NCBI RefSeq assembly: GCF_937910895.1
Contig: NZ_CALEMI010000111.1
Span: forward strand, 1 to 37,618
Length of the DNA stretch: 37,618 nucleotides
DNA from: an uncultured Dokdonia sp.
GTDB taxonomy: Bacteria > Bacteroidota > Bacteroidia > Flavobacteriales > Flavobacteriaceae
Direction: 5' to 3'
Position 1 is the first letter of the stretch. Each line of letters begins with the position of its first letter. The notes beneath the pieces are model-generated. The model ran no database searches and was not told the DNA's origin. It worked only from the letters and a program-made list of their open reading frames with translations. Made by a program: the position numbers and the translations under genes. This document shows positions 1 through 8,877 of the stretch, one piece after another.

Positions 1-306
1 GACCAAGTGAAGTTCAAACCTAGTACATTAATAAAAGCGGTAGCAGGTGCTCCCTTACAGGTAGATCTTACAGCAAACTTTTTATTTCTGGAAAAGCTAC
101 ACTTAGGAGCTGCTTACAGGTGGGATGCAGCCTTTAGTGGTCTTGCTGGTTTTCAAGTATCAGACAGCATGCTCATAGGACTTGCGTATGACCGAGAGAC
201 AACAGATTTAGGCAACACAACATTTAATGATGGAAGTTTTGAAGTTTTCCTTAGATTTGAACTCTTTAACGAATATGACAGGTTATTAACACCTAGATTC
301 TTTTAA
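1..306 (+). CDS. PorP/SprF family membrane protein, C-terminal part
   Basis: This is the 3' end of a gene that begins before the window; the frame is open from base 1 (D-Q-V-K-F-K...) to TAA at 304-306. The fragment is about 100 residues of alternating polar and aromatic beta strands (GAAYRWDAAFSGLAGFQVSD, LIGLAYDRETTDL, FEVFLRFELF) and ends in an aromatic pair, as outer-membrane barrels do. The pattern GAxYR...SGLAGFQ...IGLAYD matches the PorP/SprF family, outer-membrane partners of type IX secretion and gliding in Bacteroidota. The following OmpA/TPR/beta-propeller gene is the usual neighbour of this family. The family call is firm; which secreted adhesin it serves cannot be seen. Confidence 0.8.
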   Translation, partial: DQVKFKPSTLIKAVAGAPLQVDLTANFLFLEKLHLGAAYRWDAAFSGLAGFQVSDSMLIGLAYDRETTDLGNTTFNDGSFEVFLRFELFNEYDRLLTPRFF

Positions 307-347
307 TGAAATAGAATTTCGTATACTTATTATTTAAAATAAAATTA

Positions 348-2300
348 ATGAAACTTCACATTTACATACTAACCACCTTATTCTTGCTAGCAGGAACAAT
401 TAGTTTTGCTCAAGAAGGGAAGATTTCTAGAGCAGACAAAAAATTTGATCAATACGCTTTTGTAGATGCTCGTAAGATATACTTGGACGTTGCAGAAAAG
501 GGATATGAATCTGCAGATTTATTTCAAAAACTAGCAGACTCTTATTACTTTAATGCAGAGTATACAAGCGCAGAGGTATGGTATAAAAAATTGATAGATA
601 CCTATCAGGAAGGAATACGACCAGAGTATTATTTTAGATATGCACAAACATTAAGATCATTAAAAAACTATGAATTAGCAGATGTTATGATGACTCGATT
701 TGATGAACTTAGTGGGACAGATATTAGAGCAACATTATTTACAGAATCTCCAGATTACTTACGTGAAATAGCAGAATATAAAAAGAGTAAATATACCCTT
801 GAAGATATTAGAAGTATCAATTCAAGATATTCTGATTTTGCACCAACAGAATTTGAAGGAAGATTAATTTTTGCTTCAACTAGAGATACAGGAGGAGCCG
901 TCAGACGGATTCATAAATGGAATAACCAACCCTTCCTTGATTTATACCAAACAAGAATAGGGGAAGAGTCCGGATCTTTTTCTAAGCCTTCAAAATTCAA
1001 TAAAAAATTAAACTCTAAATTTCACGAAAGTACAACCACCTTTTCTAAAGATGGGAACACAGTATATTTTACACGTAATAACTTTACAGAAGGAGATTAC
1101 AAGAAAGCTAAAAATGGGACTAATAAATTAAAAATTTATAAATCTACAAGAGAAGAAGGAAAAGGATGGACAGAAGCTGTAGAAATGCCTTTTAACAGTA
1201 ATGAATACTCTACCGCACACCCTACCTTAAATGCAGATAACACAAAATTATATTTTGCTTCAGATATGGAAGGAACATTGGGTCTTTCTGATATTTGGGT
1301 AGTCACTATTAATGAAGATGGAACCTATGGAGAACCTGTAAATATGGGGCGCCCTATTAATACAGAAGGAAGAGAGACATTTCCTTTTATGAGTAAAAAT
1401 GGGAATCTATATTTTGCCTCAGATGGACATCCAGGATTAGGAGGTCTTGACGTATATGTGACAAGTCCTCAAGCTAAAGATAGTGAGCAAAGAATTATCA
1501 ATATAGGAAAACCTATTAATAGCTCTTATGACGACTTTACATTTATTATAAATGACGATACCAAACTAGGTTATTTTGCTTCCAATCGTAAAACAGGAAT
1601 GGGAAGTGATGATATCTATCGTTTCTTACAAGAAGAGATTCCTTGTGATATCCTAGTAAACGGAAAAGTTTTAGACAAAGAGTCAGGAGCTCCAATTCAA
1701 GGCGCCACAGTTCAGTTGATGGATAGTGACAATCAGGTAATAAGTTCAATCTTAAGTGCAACCAATGGAGATTACAGCTTTGATACAGCAACTTGTGAAG
1801 AGCAATATATTGTAAGAGCGATCAAAGAAACCTATAATGGTGATGAAGTCGTATTTACAACACCTGACGAGTCAAAAACGATTACAAATAATCTACAATT
1901 AGAACTTGCTCAAAAGCCTATTAATGTTGGAGATGACCTTACAGTACTGCTTGAATTGAACCCAATCTATTTTGATTTTGATAGATTCAATATTCGTCCA
2001 GATGCAGCACTAGAACTTGAAAAAGTAATTTCTGTGATGAAGCAATATCCTAATATGGTTGTAGACGCAAGATCACATACAGACAGTCGTGGGGTAGATA
2101 GCTATAACCTAAGTCTGTCAGATAAAAGAGCAAAATCTACCGTAGCATATATCATAAGTCAAGGTATTGATAGAAACAGGATTTCAGGCGCTGGATATGG
2201 TGAGACACAACTCGTAAATGACTGTGGTAATAATTCAAAATGTACTGAAGAACAACATCAGTTAAACAGAAGATCTGAATTTATAGTGATTAAAAACTAA
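348..2300 (+). CDS. OmpA-family envelope protein with TPR, beta-propeller and carboxypeptidase-regulatory-like domains (PorE-like)
   Basis: A 650-residue periplasmic or outer-membrane-associated protein. A Sec signal peptide covers about 1-21 (ending ISFAQ). TPR-like helices follow (about 25-130), then WD40/PD40-like propeller blades (about 155-430, with repeated LYFASD/YFASNR strands), a carboxypeptidase-regulatory-like beta domain (about 434-520, NGKVLDKESGAPIQGATV), and an OmpA-type peptidoglycan-binding domain (about 535-650, YFDFDRFNIRPDA...HTDSRG...LSDKRA...RRSEF). This domain order is that of PorE, which links the type IX secretion machinery to peptidoglycan. It lies 41 bp after a porP/sprF-like gene, so the two probably work together, likely for a secreted adhesin encoded upstream. 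It may be a PorE paralogue rather than PorE itself. Confidence 0.85.
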   Translation: MKLHIYILTTLFLLAGTISFAQEGKISRADKKFDQYAFVDARKIYLDVAEKGYESADLFQKLADSYYFNAEYTSAEVWYKKLIDTYQEGIRPEYYFRYAQTLRSLKNYELADVMMTRFDELSGTDIRATLFTESPDYLREIAEYKKSKYTLEDIRSINSRYSDFAPTEFEGRLIFASTRDTGGAVRRIHKWNNQPFLDLYQTRIGEESGSFSKPSKFNKKLNSKFHESTTTFSKDGNTVYFTRNNFTEGDYKKAKNGTNKLKIYKSTREEGKGWTEAVEMPFNSNEYSTAHPTLNADNTKLYFASDMEGTLGLSDIWVVTINEDGTYGEPVNMGRPINTEGRETFPFMSKNGNLYFASDGHPGLGGLDVYVTSPQAKDSEQRIINIGKPINSSYDDFTFIINDDTKLGYFASNRKTGMGSDDIYRFLQEEIPCDILVNGKVLDKESGAPIQGATVQLMDSDNQVISSILSATNGDYSFDTATCEEQYIVRAIKETYNGDEVVFTTPDESKTITNNLQLELAQKPINVGDDLTVLLELNPIYFDFDRFNIRPDAALELEKVISVMKQYPNMVVDARSHTDSRGVDSYNLSLSDKRAKSTVAYIISQGIDRNRISGAGYGETQLVNDCGNNSKCTEEQHQLNRRSEFIVIKN

Positions 2301-2323
2301 TTCCTAGTTTCATACAACATAGC

Positions 2324-2354
2324 AAAAGCCTTTCAGAAATGAAGGGCTTTTTTT
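2324..2354 (+). terminator. Rho-independent terminator after the OmpA-family gene
   Basis: An 11-bp stem (AAAAGCCTTTC / GAAGGGCTTTT, one G-T pair) with a 6-nt loop AGAAAT runs directly into a T tract, 23 bp after the stop codon. It should end the porP/sprF-ompA transcript. Confidence 0.85.
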
Positions 2355-2544
2355 AGTGAAAAGCTGTTTTGTAAAGTCAAAAAGACACACACAAAATAGG
2401 TAGTTGAACTAATCTTGCTACAAGCGGGATCTATAGTTTAATACCTCGATCCTTGTGTCGATTTTTAGTGTCCAGAGCTTGCTTTGAAAAACAAAAACCT
2501 TTCTGTTGAGTACCACATTGTGTTGCTTTGAGGATTATTCTTTA

Positions 2545-2564
2545 TACGCTTTCGCGAAAGCGTA
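2545..2564. repeat. Perfect 20-bp copy of the GCTTTCGCGAAAGC palindrome (copy 1, intergenic)
   Basis: TACGCTTTCGCGAAAGCGTA is a perfect 20-bp palindrome with core at 2548-2561. It is the only one of eight copies outside a gene, lying 30 bp beyond the stop codon of the DUF456 gene. It has no T tract on either side and is not a terminator. The other cores are at 7952-7965, 10961-10974, 13937-13950, 24539-24552, 27389-27402, 31952-31965 and 35950-35963. Confidence 0.9.
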
Positions 2565-2594
2565 CACAACATGGGTAAAATTTCATTGAATTCT

Positions 2595-3104
2595 TTAAGA
2601 CCAAACAAACAAAACGTCTCCGTACAAAAAAAGTTTATAAACGAATAAGACAAGGAATATGATCGTTACCACAAACTTCATAAAGGTAGAGGCGATAAAT
2701 CCTAGAAAAGAGCCTACAGCTGCTTTAAATGCCGTTTTAGAGTCACTCTGATTAAACACAAGCTCTCCAATAAGCGCACCCACAAAAGGACCAATAAGAA
2801 TCCCAAAAGGGATCAGTGAGAAAATACCAACAAATAGTCCGATCATGGTACCTATCGCACCCGCTCTGCTTCCGCCAAAACGTTTAGTTCCTATAGAAGG
2901 AATAATATAATCAAGTATAAAAATAAGAATGGCAAAAAATAAGGTAATTCCTAAAAAAGTATAATCCATAGGAACGGCTTCTGTAAGATGTAAGACCAAA
3001 AGCCCTAACCAACTCACAGGAGGACCCGGCAATACAGGAAGAAAACTCCCAAGAATACCTAAAAGTATAAGTAACAAACTAAAAAATACAAGAAGTAAAT
3101 CCAT
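2595..3104 (-). CDS. DUF456 family membrane protein
   Basis: A 169-residue integral membrane protein starting at ATG 3104-3102. Nearly the whole length is hydrophobic in four or five helices, with the DUF456 glycine/proline-rich signatures GSFLPVLPGPP (about 19-29), GTKRFGGSRAGAIGTMIGL and GPFVGALIGE. The glycine-zipper segments are typical of the family. Length is normal. No biochemical role is known. It is transcribed alone on the minus strand, divergent from the BlaI-like regulator with about 160 bp between them. Confidence 0.85.
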   Translation of the reverse strand: MDLLLVFFSLLLILLGILGSFLPVLPGPPVSWLGLLVLHLTEAVPMDYTFLGITLFFAILIFILDYIIPSIGTKRFGGSRAGAIGTMIGLFVGIFSLIPFGILIGPFVGALIGELVFNQSDSKTAFKAAVGSFLGFIASTFMKFVVTIIFLVLFVYKLFLYGDVLFVWS

Positions 3105-3164
3105 CCTAAGGTGTGTAATGACAGACGGTATGACGAAAAAAAGAATGCTTTGTTACAATTTTAT

Positions 3165-3198
3165 AACTAAGAAATTAGTTTAAACTAAATTTTTAGTT
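3165..3198. promoter_or_regulatory. Two tandem BlaI-type operators
   Basis: Two 16-bp inverted repeats of identical design, AACTAA-N4-TTAGTT, lie at 3165-3180 (spacer GAAA) and 3183-3198 (spacer ATTT), 18 bp apart start to start. They sit just before and touching the promoter of the BlaI-like gene. BlaI/MecI dimers bind inverted repeats over their own promoter, so this is a well supported autoregulatory site; dimer binding itself is inferred. Confidence 0.8.
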
Positions 3199-3205
3199 AT
3201 ATTTG
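3198..3205 (+). promoter_or_regulatory. Bacteroidota-type -7 promoter element (TATATTTG)
   Basis: TATATTTG matches the Bacteroidota sigma-ABfr -7 consensus TAnnTTTG at every position. It lies about 60 bp before the ATG of the BlaI-like gene and touches the downstream operator, so repressor binding would block it. No clear -33 box is claimed. Confidence 0.65.
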
Positions 3206-3263
3206 TGATCGTATTACTTTAAAAACCTTTTAGTAAAGAATCACGTAATGATTCATAATTGAT

Positions 3264-3638
3264 ATGCAAGAAATGAAACAACTTACAAAAGCCGAAGAAG
3301 ATATTATGCAGATTCTCTGGAATCTGGAAGAAGCAAATGTTGCAGCTGTTATAGAAGAATTACCAGAACCAAAACCTGCCTATAATACAGTATCTACAAT
3401 TGTTAGAATTCTTGAGAATAAAGAGTTTGTAGACTATCGCAAAGAGGGAAGAGGGCACATTTATTTTCCTTTGGTTCAAAAGGCAGATTATAGCAATCAA
3501 ACTCTTAATAAGTTGATGAATGGCTATTTTCAAGGCTCATTTAAAAGTATGGTGTCTTTTTTTATGAAGAAAAATGATATCAATATGTCAGAAATGGAAG
3601 CGATTATGAAGGAGATTAATAAAGAGGAAAACCTATGA
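3264..3638 (+). CDS. BlaI/MecI/CopY family transcriptional repressor
   Basis: A 124-residue winged-helix repressor. The family signature LTKAEEDIMQILWNLEEA opens the protein (about 6-23), followed by AYNTVSTIVRILENKEFVDYRKEGRGHIYFPLV (about 39-71), the recognition helix and wing. The C-terminal half is the helical dimerisation region. A second ATG nine bases downstream (3273) is possible. It overlaps the next gene by ATGA (3635-3638), so the two are translationally coupled, as blaI and blaR1 are. The two tandem operators upstream point to autoregulation. The signal is unknown; no beta-lactamase is adjacent. Confidence 0.93.
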   Translation: MQEMKQLTKAEEDIMQILWNLEEANVAAVIEELPEPKPAYNTVSTIVRILENKEFVDYRKEGRGHIYFPLVQKADYSNQTLNKLMNGYFQGSFKSMVSFFMKKNDINMSEMEAIMKEINKEENL

Positions 3639-5077
3639 TACATTACATCCTCCAGATCATCGCGTTTCAACTACTATTCTTAGTAGTATACGATCTGTTT
3701 CTAAAGAAAGAAACCTTCTTTGTGTGGAATAGATGTTACCTTTTAATCACACCTATTCTTAGTTTTATTCTTCCTTTTATTAAGATTGATGCCATTCGAG
3801 AAACGATACCAACATCCTATACCATCACACTTCCAGAAATATTGTTACAAACAGGAATTGGTGATCCAGTTATAGAAGGAGGAATGCTTCAGGAAGTAAT
3901 CCTTATAGGTTCAAAACAAATACCTCTATCTACATGGATCTTAAGTATATGGGGTATTGGAGTGATGATAAGCTGTAGCTATTTTATGTATAAATTTATA
4001 AAAATACAAGGACTTAAAAAGAAAGGGATTCTGAGTCATATAGAAGGATTCCAAATGATTATTTTACCAAATACGGATGTTGCTTTTTCGTTTTTCAATA
4101 CCATTTTTTTAGGAGCAGATCTCTCCGATTCTCAAAGAAAAAATATAATTCTCCATGAAATAATTCATATCAAAGAGCGCCACTCATTAGATATGCTATT
4201 TTTTGAAGTACTTCGTATAGTATGTTGGTTTAATCCGTTGGTATATATCTATCAAAATAAAATGATGCTCCTCCAAGAGTATACAGCAGATGCCAAAGCA
4301 GTCTCTCAAAACGACAAAAAAACTTACTATCAAAGCTTGCTATCACACGTTTTTAAAACAGAAAATATTTCATTCATCAATACATTTTTCAATCATTCAT
4401 TAATCAAAAAACGAATTATTATGTTACAAAAAACAAAATCCAGAAAAATTGCACAAATCAAATATGCGTTTATTCTCCCGCTTATTTTATCTATGCTCGT
4501 CTATGTGTCTTGCTCTGACGATAATGTCTCTGTAGAAAAAGAAGTTTCATTACAAACCCAAATTGCAGAGCTTCAAGCAGCCATACAAGAAAAAGAAGGG
4601 CTTTCTGATGCCGAAAGAGATCAGCTATCATCTTTGATGCAAGAAGTATATGAAAAGAAGTTTACGGCAGATGGAAGAGATAAAGTAATAGAAGAAAGAG
4701 AATATATAGACTTTGACGATATCGGAGTTCCTTATGCATTGATAGACCAAGTACCCGTATACCCTGGATGTGAGAATACGCTAACCAATGCAGAACGAAA
4801 AGCCTGTATGGCAGAAAAAGTAAGTAAATATGTGAATAGAAATTTTGATGTAAATCTTGCAAAAAAGCTGAATCTGAAAGGAGTTAATCGGATTTTTATG
4901 AAATTTAAAATAAACAAAGAGGGTGATATTATAGACATCATGGCAAGAGCACCGCACCCAGAATTAGAAAGGGAAGCCATCCGAATAATTAAGGGATTAC
5001 CCAATATGCAGCCAGGGCAGCAAGATGGCGTTCCAACAGCCGTTTTATACAGCCTTCCTATTACATTTAAAGTTTAG
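3635..5077 (+). CDS. M56 family (BlaR1-like) membrane metallopeptidase with C-terminal TonB-like domain
   Basis: A 480-residue membrane protein. Helices at about 3-20, 33-50 and 99-122 precede the cytosolic gluzincin domain with zinc motif HEIIH (H174, E175, H178) and a downstream glutamate in LLQEYTADA (E215). A fourth helix lies at about 267-285. Instead of the penicillin-binding sensor of BlaR1, the periplasmic part has a coiled stretch (about 293-330, QTQIAELQAAIQEKEGLSD) and a TonB C-terminal-like domain (about 375-480, VYPGCE...INKEGDI...PITFKV). In this family, signal-activated proteolysis removes the BlaI-type repressor. The ligand here is unknown; the TonB-like domain is the probable sensor or partner-binding part. 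Confidence 0.88.
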   Translation: MIHYILQIIAFQLLFLVVYDLFLKKETFFVWNRCYLLITPILSFILPFIKIDAIRETIPTSYTITLPEILLQTGIGDPVIEGGMLQEVILIGSKQIPLSTWILSIWGIGVMISCSYFMYKFIKIQGLKKKGILSHIEGFQMIILPNTDVAFSFFNTIFLGADLSDSQRKNIILHEIIHIKERHSLDMLFFEVLRIVCWFNPLVYIYQNKMMLLQEYTADAKAVSQNDKKTYYQSLLSHVFKTENISFINTFFNHSLIKKRIIMLQKTKSRKIAQIKYAFILPLILSMLVYVSCSDDNVSVEKEVSLQTQIAELQAAIQEKEGLSDAERDQLSSLMQEVYEKKFTADGRDKVIEEREYIDFDDIGVPYALIDQVPVYPGCENTLTNAERKACMAEKVSKYVNRNFDVNLAKKLNLKGVNRIFMKFKINKEGDIIDIMARAPHPELEREAIRIIKGLPNMQPGQQDGVPTAVLYSLPITFKV

Positions 5078-5087
5078 TAACTACTTT

Positions 5088-6284
5088 ATGAAAAAACATC
5101 TCTTTCTATTTCTCTTAAGTACAGTCATCCTTAAAGCCGAAGCTCAGTCTTCGGCTTTGACTGTTGCAGACAGTTTATATGCGGTGGGTAGTTACACAAA
5201 TGCTATCCAAGAATATCAAAGGGTATCAGAACAAAATGAAAAAGCACAATTACAAATAGCGAGATCGTACAAAGGGTTAGGGAATATAAAAGCAGCCCTT
5301 GAAGCCTATAAAAATTCTTTATCACTGGACTCAGAACAACCTATTGCCGCTACAGAGTATGGACGACTTTTAATCACTAGAGGTAAGTATGTCACTGCCG
5401 ACACTATATTTAAAGGATTAACGCAAAAATATCCAGATAATCCAGAATATTTCTATCAACGAGGAAGAGCCGTAAAACAACTCGAAAAGAAAGACGATTC
5501 ACTATGGAAGACTAAAGCAACGATTAAGAGTGAAGAAATTTTTTCTAGAGCAGTACAACTAGACTCAACACATCAGAAAGCATTGTATCAATTAGGATTA
5601 CATTATTTAGGGCAACGTGATTATCCTGTGGTGGATAAAATCTGTTTCAAAGCATTAGATATGGATCCAGATAATGTTGAAATGGTAAACATTCTAGCGC
5701 AAAATTATTACTTGAGAGGGTGGTATACTGAAGCGGTAACTTGGTTTGAAAAACTGATCGAATTAGGACAATCTTCTCCTTTTATTCACAATAATTTGGG
5801 TGTTAGTTATCAAAAAACAAATAAATATCAAAAGGCAATTGACCAATATTTAATTCTATTAAACATGGATGATGAAGATTATGGAGTTCATCATATCCTA
5901 GCCGAATTATATGGATTGACAAGAAATATAGAAAAAGCTGAATACCACGCAAAACAAGCCTTATACTATAAAGATTTACCGCTAGACGATATTTACTACA
6001 CCTTAGGAAGAGCATATCAAATTAATGAAAAATATGAAAAAGCGATTGGACAATATAGACGTGTCCTTAAAGTAGACCCTGAGAATATAAGAGTATACCA
6101 TAATATTGCTATCTGTGCTGATAATTATTATGAAGATAAAAAAGAGGTTGTCAAGTTATACGAAAACCTCCTTGAAAAATTTGGAGACTCAAAAGATCCA
6201 AGAGCTGATTTTTATATAACGATGTCAGAAAGACGTCTTAAAATCTTAAAAGAAGAACTTTTTTTAAAAGAAGGAGAAGATTGA
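5088..6284 (+). CDS. Secreted tetratricopeptide-repeat protein
   Basis: A 398-residue protein taken to start at ATG 5088 because this gives a clear Sec signal peptide (KKHLFLFLLSTVILKAEAQ). An in-frame ATG at 5025 would overlap the preceding gene and bury the signal. The rest is TPR repeats, for example AIQEYQRVSEQNEKAQLQIA, AVTWFEKLIELGQSSPFIHN, AIDQYLILLNMDDEDYGVHH and AIGQYRRVLKVDPENIRVYH. It follows the M56 gene by 10 bp and is in the same operon. TPRs mediate protein contacts; a role as periplasmic partner of the M56 sensor is inference. Confidence 0.85.
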   Translation: MKKHLFLFLLSTVILKAEAQSSALTVADSLYAVGSYTNAIQEYQRVSEQNEKAQLQIARSYKGLGNIKAALEAYKNSLSLDSEQPIAATEYGRLLITRGKYVTADTIFKGLTQKYPDNPEYFYQRGRAVKQLEKKDDSLWKTKATIKSEEIFSRAVQLDSTHQKALYQLGLHYLGQRDYPVVDKICFKALDMDPDNVEMVNILAQNYYLRGWYTEAVTWFEKLIELGQSSPFIHNNLGVSYQKTNKYQKAIDQYLILLNMDDEDYGVHHILAELYGLTRNIEKAEYHAKQALYYKDLPLDDIYYTLGRAYQINEKYEKAIGQYRRVLKVDPENIRVYHNIAICADNYYEDKKEVVKLYENLLEKFGDSKDPRADFYITMSERRLKILKEELFLKEGED

Positions 6285-6342
6285 ATCCCCTTTAGGACAA
6301 CACCATATAATATTGTAAATTTCATCCAAGAAATTAAATGGT

Positions 6343-6822
6343 ATGAACTTTCGTCTTATGTCTTTAGCTTGCTGTATGCTACTAGCTTCTTGCTCGGGAT
6401 GGGAGACCAAAAAAATTACCACAGAAGAAATCCTACATCAAGAGTGGAACACCATAGATATCAAAGAGGTAGACACCTATCCTAGTTTTGATCACTGCGA
6501 TAGTCTCTCTGAAAAAATAGCGTTAAAACGCTGTTTTGAAGACTTTGTAACAAGCACATTATATACAGAACTTAGTAATCTTACTATTATCGTACAAGAG
6601 TCAGTACTTGATACCGTATGGGTAGATTTTGTCGTGAATGAAACAGGAAACTTTTGTTTAGATAGTATTCATTTGACACCTACAGTACGCAAAGAAATTC
6701 CTGAGTTATCTCTATGGATTCATGATGCTACACAAGCCCTTCCAAAATCTCACCCTGCTATAAAACGAGATATTCCTGTAAAAACACGATTTAAAGTCCC
6801 CGTGATTTTAAAAGTAAATTAA
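6343..6822 (+). CDS. Small lipoprotein, possible degenerate TonB C-terminal-like domain
   Basis: A 159-residue lipoprotein: a short hydrophobic leader ends in the lipobox LLASC with the cysteine at 16. The mature part resembles the end of the M56 protein upstream. VDTYPSFDHCDSLSEKIALKRCFEDF lines up with its VYPGCENTLTNAERKACMAE, and FVVNETGNFCLDSIHL with its KFKINKEGDIIDIM; both end in a valine-rich strand (VPVILKV / LPITFKV). It may be a lipid-anchored paralogue of the sensor domain, in the same operon. The resemblance is read by eye. The stop codon ends 2 bp before the convergent gene. Confidence 0.6.
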   Translation: MNFRLMSLACCMLLASCSGWETKKITTEEILHQEWNTIDIKEVDTYPSFDHCDSLSEKIALKRCFEDFVTSTLYTELSNLTIIVQESVLDTVWVDFVVNETGNFCLDSIHLTPTVRKEIPELSLWIHDATQALPKSHPAIKRDIPVKTRFKVPVILKVN

Positions 6823-6824
6823 AA

Positions 6825-7700
6825 CTACAACACAAACCGATATCCAATAGTCAGATCAACAGGAAACGCTCCATTATCATCTATGATAAAAGAATACGCA
6901 TCGTTGTAATTAAGCGATAGATAGCCCTTTCCTAATTTAATATCAGCGCCTAGTCCAAAAATAAGAGGACCTTGCAAGTTGGATCCAGAATCTTCATCAA
7001 TGAAGATGAAATCATCACCGATCACTTCGGTTGTTCTCTTAGAAGACGTAAAGGTCACCAACTTTGTGTTGAGGTATATTTGGAATACAGGTGTTTTTAT
7101 AAATTTAAAACGATGATTAATAGAAACCTGTGATGCACTATAGTCAAAGTCATCACTAGATAAAGTTTGTTTAAATTGGAAAACAATCGCATGGCTAGGA
7201 AGTGCCGTTGGGTCATATAATTCAAAGTCAAATCCAAATTGACCATTAGATGTATTGTCTGGATTGTCTACAAAGACGCTATTGGTGATTCCTGCAAAAA
7301 TGCCCAAGCGAAATTCCATATTGGTAAGAAAACTATTTTCTTGATAAGAAGGATCTACTTTTTTATTATAGTCATTAAAAAATCGACGTAAACTCGCTAG
7401 CGTTAATTTCACTTTGTCCGCGTTCATATCCACATCCGAAGTGAGATCTTGGAGTTGTTTTTTATACTCATCCTGATACCTATTTCCTTCTTTGGTATTG
7501 GTCAATTCTATAATCGTATTTCCTTTTTTAGCAAAATAGCGGTATTCCTGACTAAATGTATTCCAGAGCAAGGTAATAGGACCGGCTACATCTGTTTTAA
7601 GCTCGTACGATTGATTGTTTACCGTGTAGGTATCTGTTTGTGCGGTGATTGTTGAAAGACTTAGTAGGAGTACACAACAAAAGAGTATATAGTGTTTCAT
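6825..7700 (-). CDS. Putative outer-membrane beta-barrel protein of unknown function
   Basis: A 291-residue protein with a Sec signal peptide (KHYILFCCVLLLSLSTITAQ). About 100 residues of mixed, partly helical sequence are followed by alternating strands from about residue 125 (FRLGIFAGITNSVFV, HAIVFQFKQTL, YLSLNYNDAYSFI), and the protein ends GYRFVL, a barrel-like C-terminus. This fits a small outer-membrane barrel with a periplasmic N-terminal part. No family is recognised. It is convergent with the lipoprotein gene and could share a transcript with the glycosyltransferase gene 37 bp upstream. Confidence 0.6.
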   Translation of the reverse strand: MKHYILFCCVLLLSLSTITAQTDTYTVNNQSYELKTDVAGPITLLWNTFSQEYRYFAKKGNTIIELTNTKEGNRYQDEYKKQLQDLTSDVDMNADKVKLTLASLRRFFNDYNKKVDPSYQENSFLTNMEFRLGIFAGITNSVFVDNPDNTSNGQFGFDFELYDPTALPSHAIVFQFKQTLSSDDFDYSASQVSINHRFKFIKTPVFQIYLNTKLVTFTSSKRTTEVIGDDFIFIDEDSGSNLQGPLIFGLGADIKLGKGYLSLNYNDAYSFIIDDNGAFPVDLTIGYRFVL

Positions 7701-7737
7701 GAAAAAAGATTTGGAATTTTAAAGGTAACAAAAAAAG

Positions 7738-8877
7738 TTATCTCTTAAAATACCTGCCTTTCCACGTAAATCCTCCTTTTAATGAAACCAAAGCAATATA
7801 TGAGCTTATAAAAGGATACCATAAAGCACAGAGTGGATACCAAAAAAAGAGCTTTAATTTTTTAAAAAATTGCGCAGATGGATATAGTAAAAAACTGTCT
7901 GCAACTATTTTTATAAAAAGTAGGATATAAAAAGGGAATGCTTCTTTGTCCGCTTTCGCGAAAGCAAAAACAACCCCAACAACAAACGTCAAATTAGACA
8001 TTAAAATAAGAAGCCCAACACCCTTAGTAAACGCTTTGGTATAGCCCGTTGACTTTGCTGCCCAACGGGTGCGTTGTGCTATATAGGAAGCCCAATCCTC
8101 TTGAAATGTTGTAGTAATTATAGCCTGTTTTGACTTTAGATAATGGACTTGCTTAGGATATACTGTTGTAAATTTTTCTAACATAAAGTGATCATCGCCA
8201 CTTGCTATATGATTGTTTCCTTGAAAACCGCCCAAGGTCAAAAAAGCCGCTTTCTCATAAGCCAGATGTGCGCCGTTGCACAAAAAAGGACGCCCTATTC
8301 CAAAACCACCTATGGTAGCTCCCGCAAGACTTAACGTATCCATTTGTTCAAAAGCATTTAAAAATGAGACCGTTTTAGGAGGCAAGCTCACAGGACCCGC
8401 AACCAATTTTGAGTTATTTTCTTGTATAAAAGTGTTTAGAGTACTTAACCATAACGTAGGAACTATACAATCTGCATCTGTCGTGACAATCCAAGAATGT
8501 GTGGCGATCTCAATAGCCGTTTGGATCGCGTCTTTTTTTGGAGAATCAGAAACTCGGATATTGTCTGTGATCGTGATGTTTGTTAGTTGATGGCTTTCAA
8601 TAAAGGATTCAATACACGCTACAGAATTATCTTCTGAGGCATCATTAATCAATAAAACTTCATACAAAGATTCAGGATACGTTAATGCGGCAAGACTTTC
8701 AAGCAATTGAGGAAGGTTTGCCTCTTCATTCCGAAAAGGAATAATCACAGAAAATCCTTGTGTTGGAATTTGTGTTTGTGACGTAAAATAAGGTACTCTT
8801 TTAACCCCATAAGACAACGCTCCTATAAGAAGAACGTAAGAGATCATAATACCATACAAGATGATCAATACAATCAT
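7738..8877 (-). CDS. Membrane-anchored family 2 glycosyltransferase
   Basis: A 379-residue GT-A glycosyltransferase. An N-terminal helix (about 1-23) precedes the GT2 domain with FSVIIPFRNEEANLP (about 43-57), the nucleotide-binding VLLINDASEDNS, the metal-binding DADC of TTDADCIVP, an acceptor-site motif GDDHFML, and QRTRWAAKS, the QxxRW-like motif of processive or lipid-linked GT2 enzymes. Two or three C-terminal helices follow. It overlaps the flippase-like gene by 4 bp (ATGA at 8877-8874), so the pair is probably one unit that makes and handles a glycolipid. The acceptor is unknown. The palindrome copy at 7952-7965 encodes AFAKA in this gene. Confidence 0.88.
   Translation of the reverse strand: MIVLIILYGIMISYVLLIGALSYGVKRVPYFTSQTQIPTQGFSVIIPFRNEEANLPQLLESLAALTYPESLYEVLLINDASEDNSVACIESFIESHQLTNITITDNIRVSDSPKKDAIQTAIEIATHSWIVTTDADCIVPTLWLSTLNTFIQENNSKLVAGPVSLPPKTVSFLNAFEQMDTLSLAGATIGGFGIGRPFLCNGAHLAYEKAAFLTLGGFQGNNHIASGDDHFMLEKFTTVYPKQVHYLKSKQAIITTTFQEDWASYIAQRTRWAAKSTGYTKAFTKGVGLLILMSNLTFVVGVVFAFAKADKEAFPFYILLFIKIVADSFLLYPSAQFFKKLKLFFWYPLCALWYPFISSYIALVSLKGGFTWKGRYFKR

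Noticed and set aside
2545-2564. Palindrome as a terminator
   Set aside because: No T tract on either strand, and the same palindrome occurs inside seven genes.
5025-5087. Earlier start for the TPR protein at ATG 5025
   Set aside because: It overlaps the M56 gene in another frame and would put the signal peptide inside the protein.
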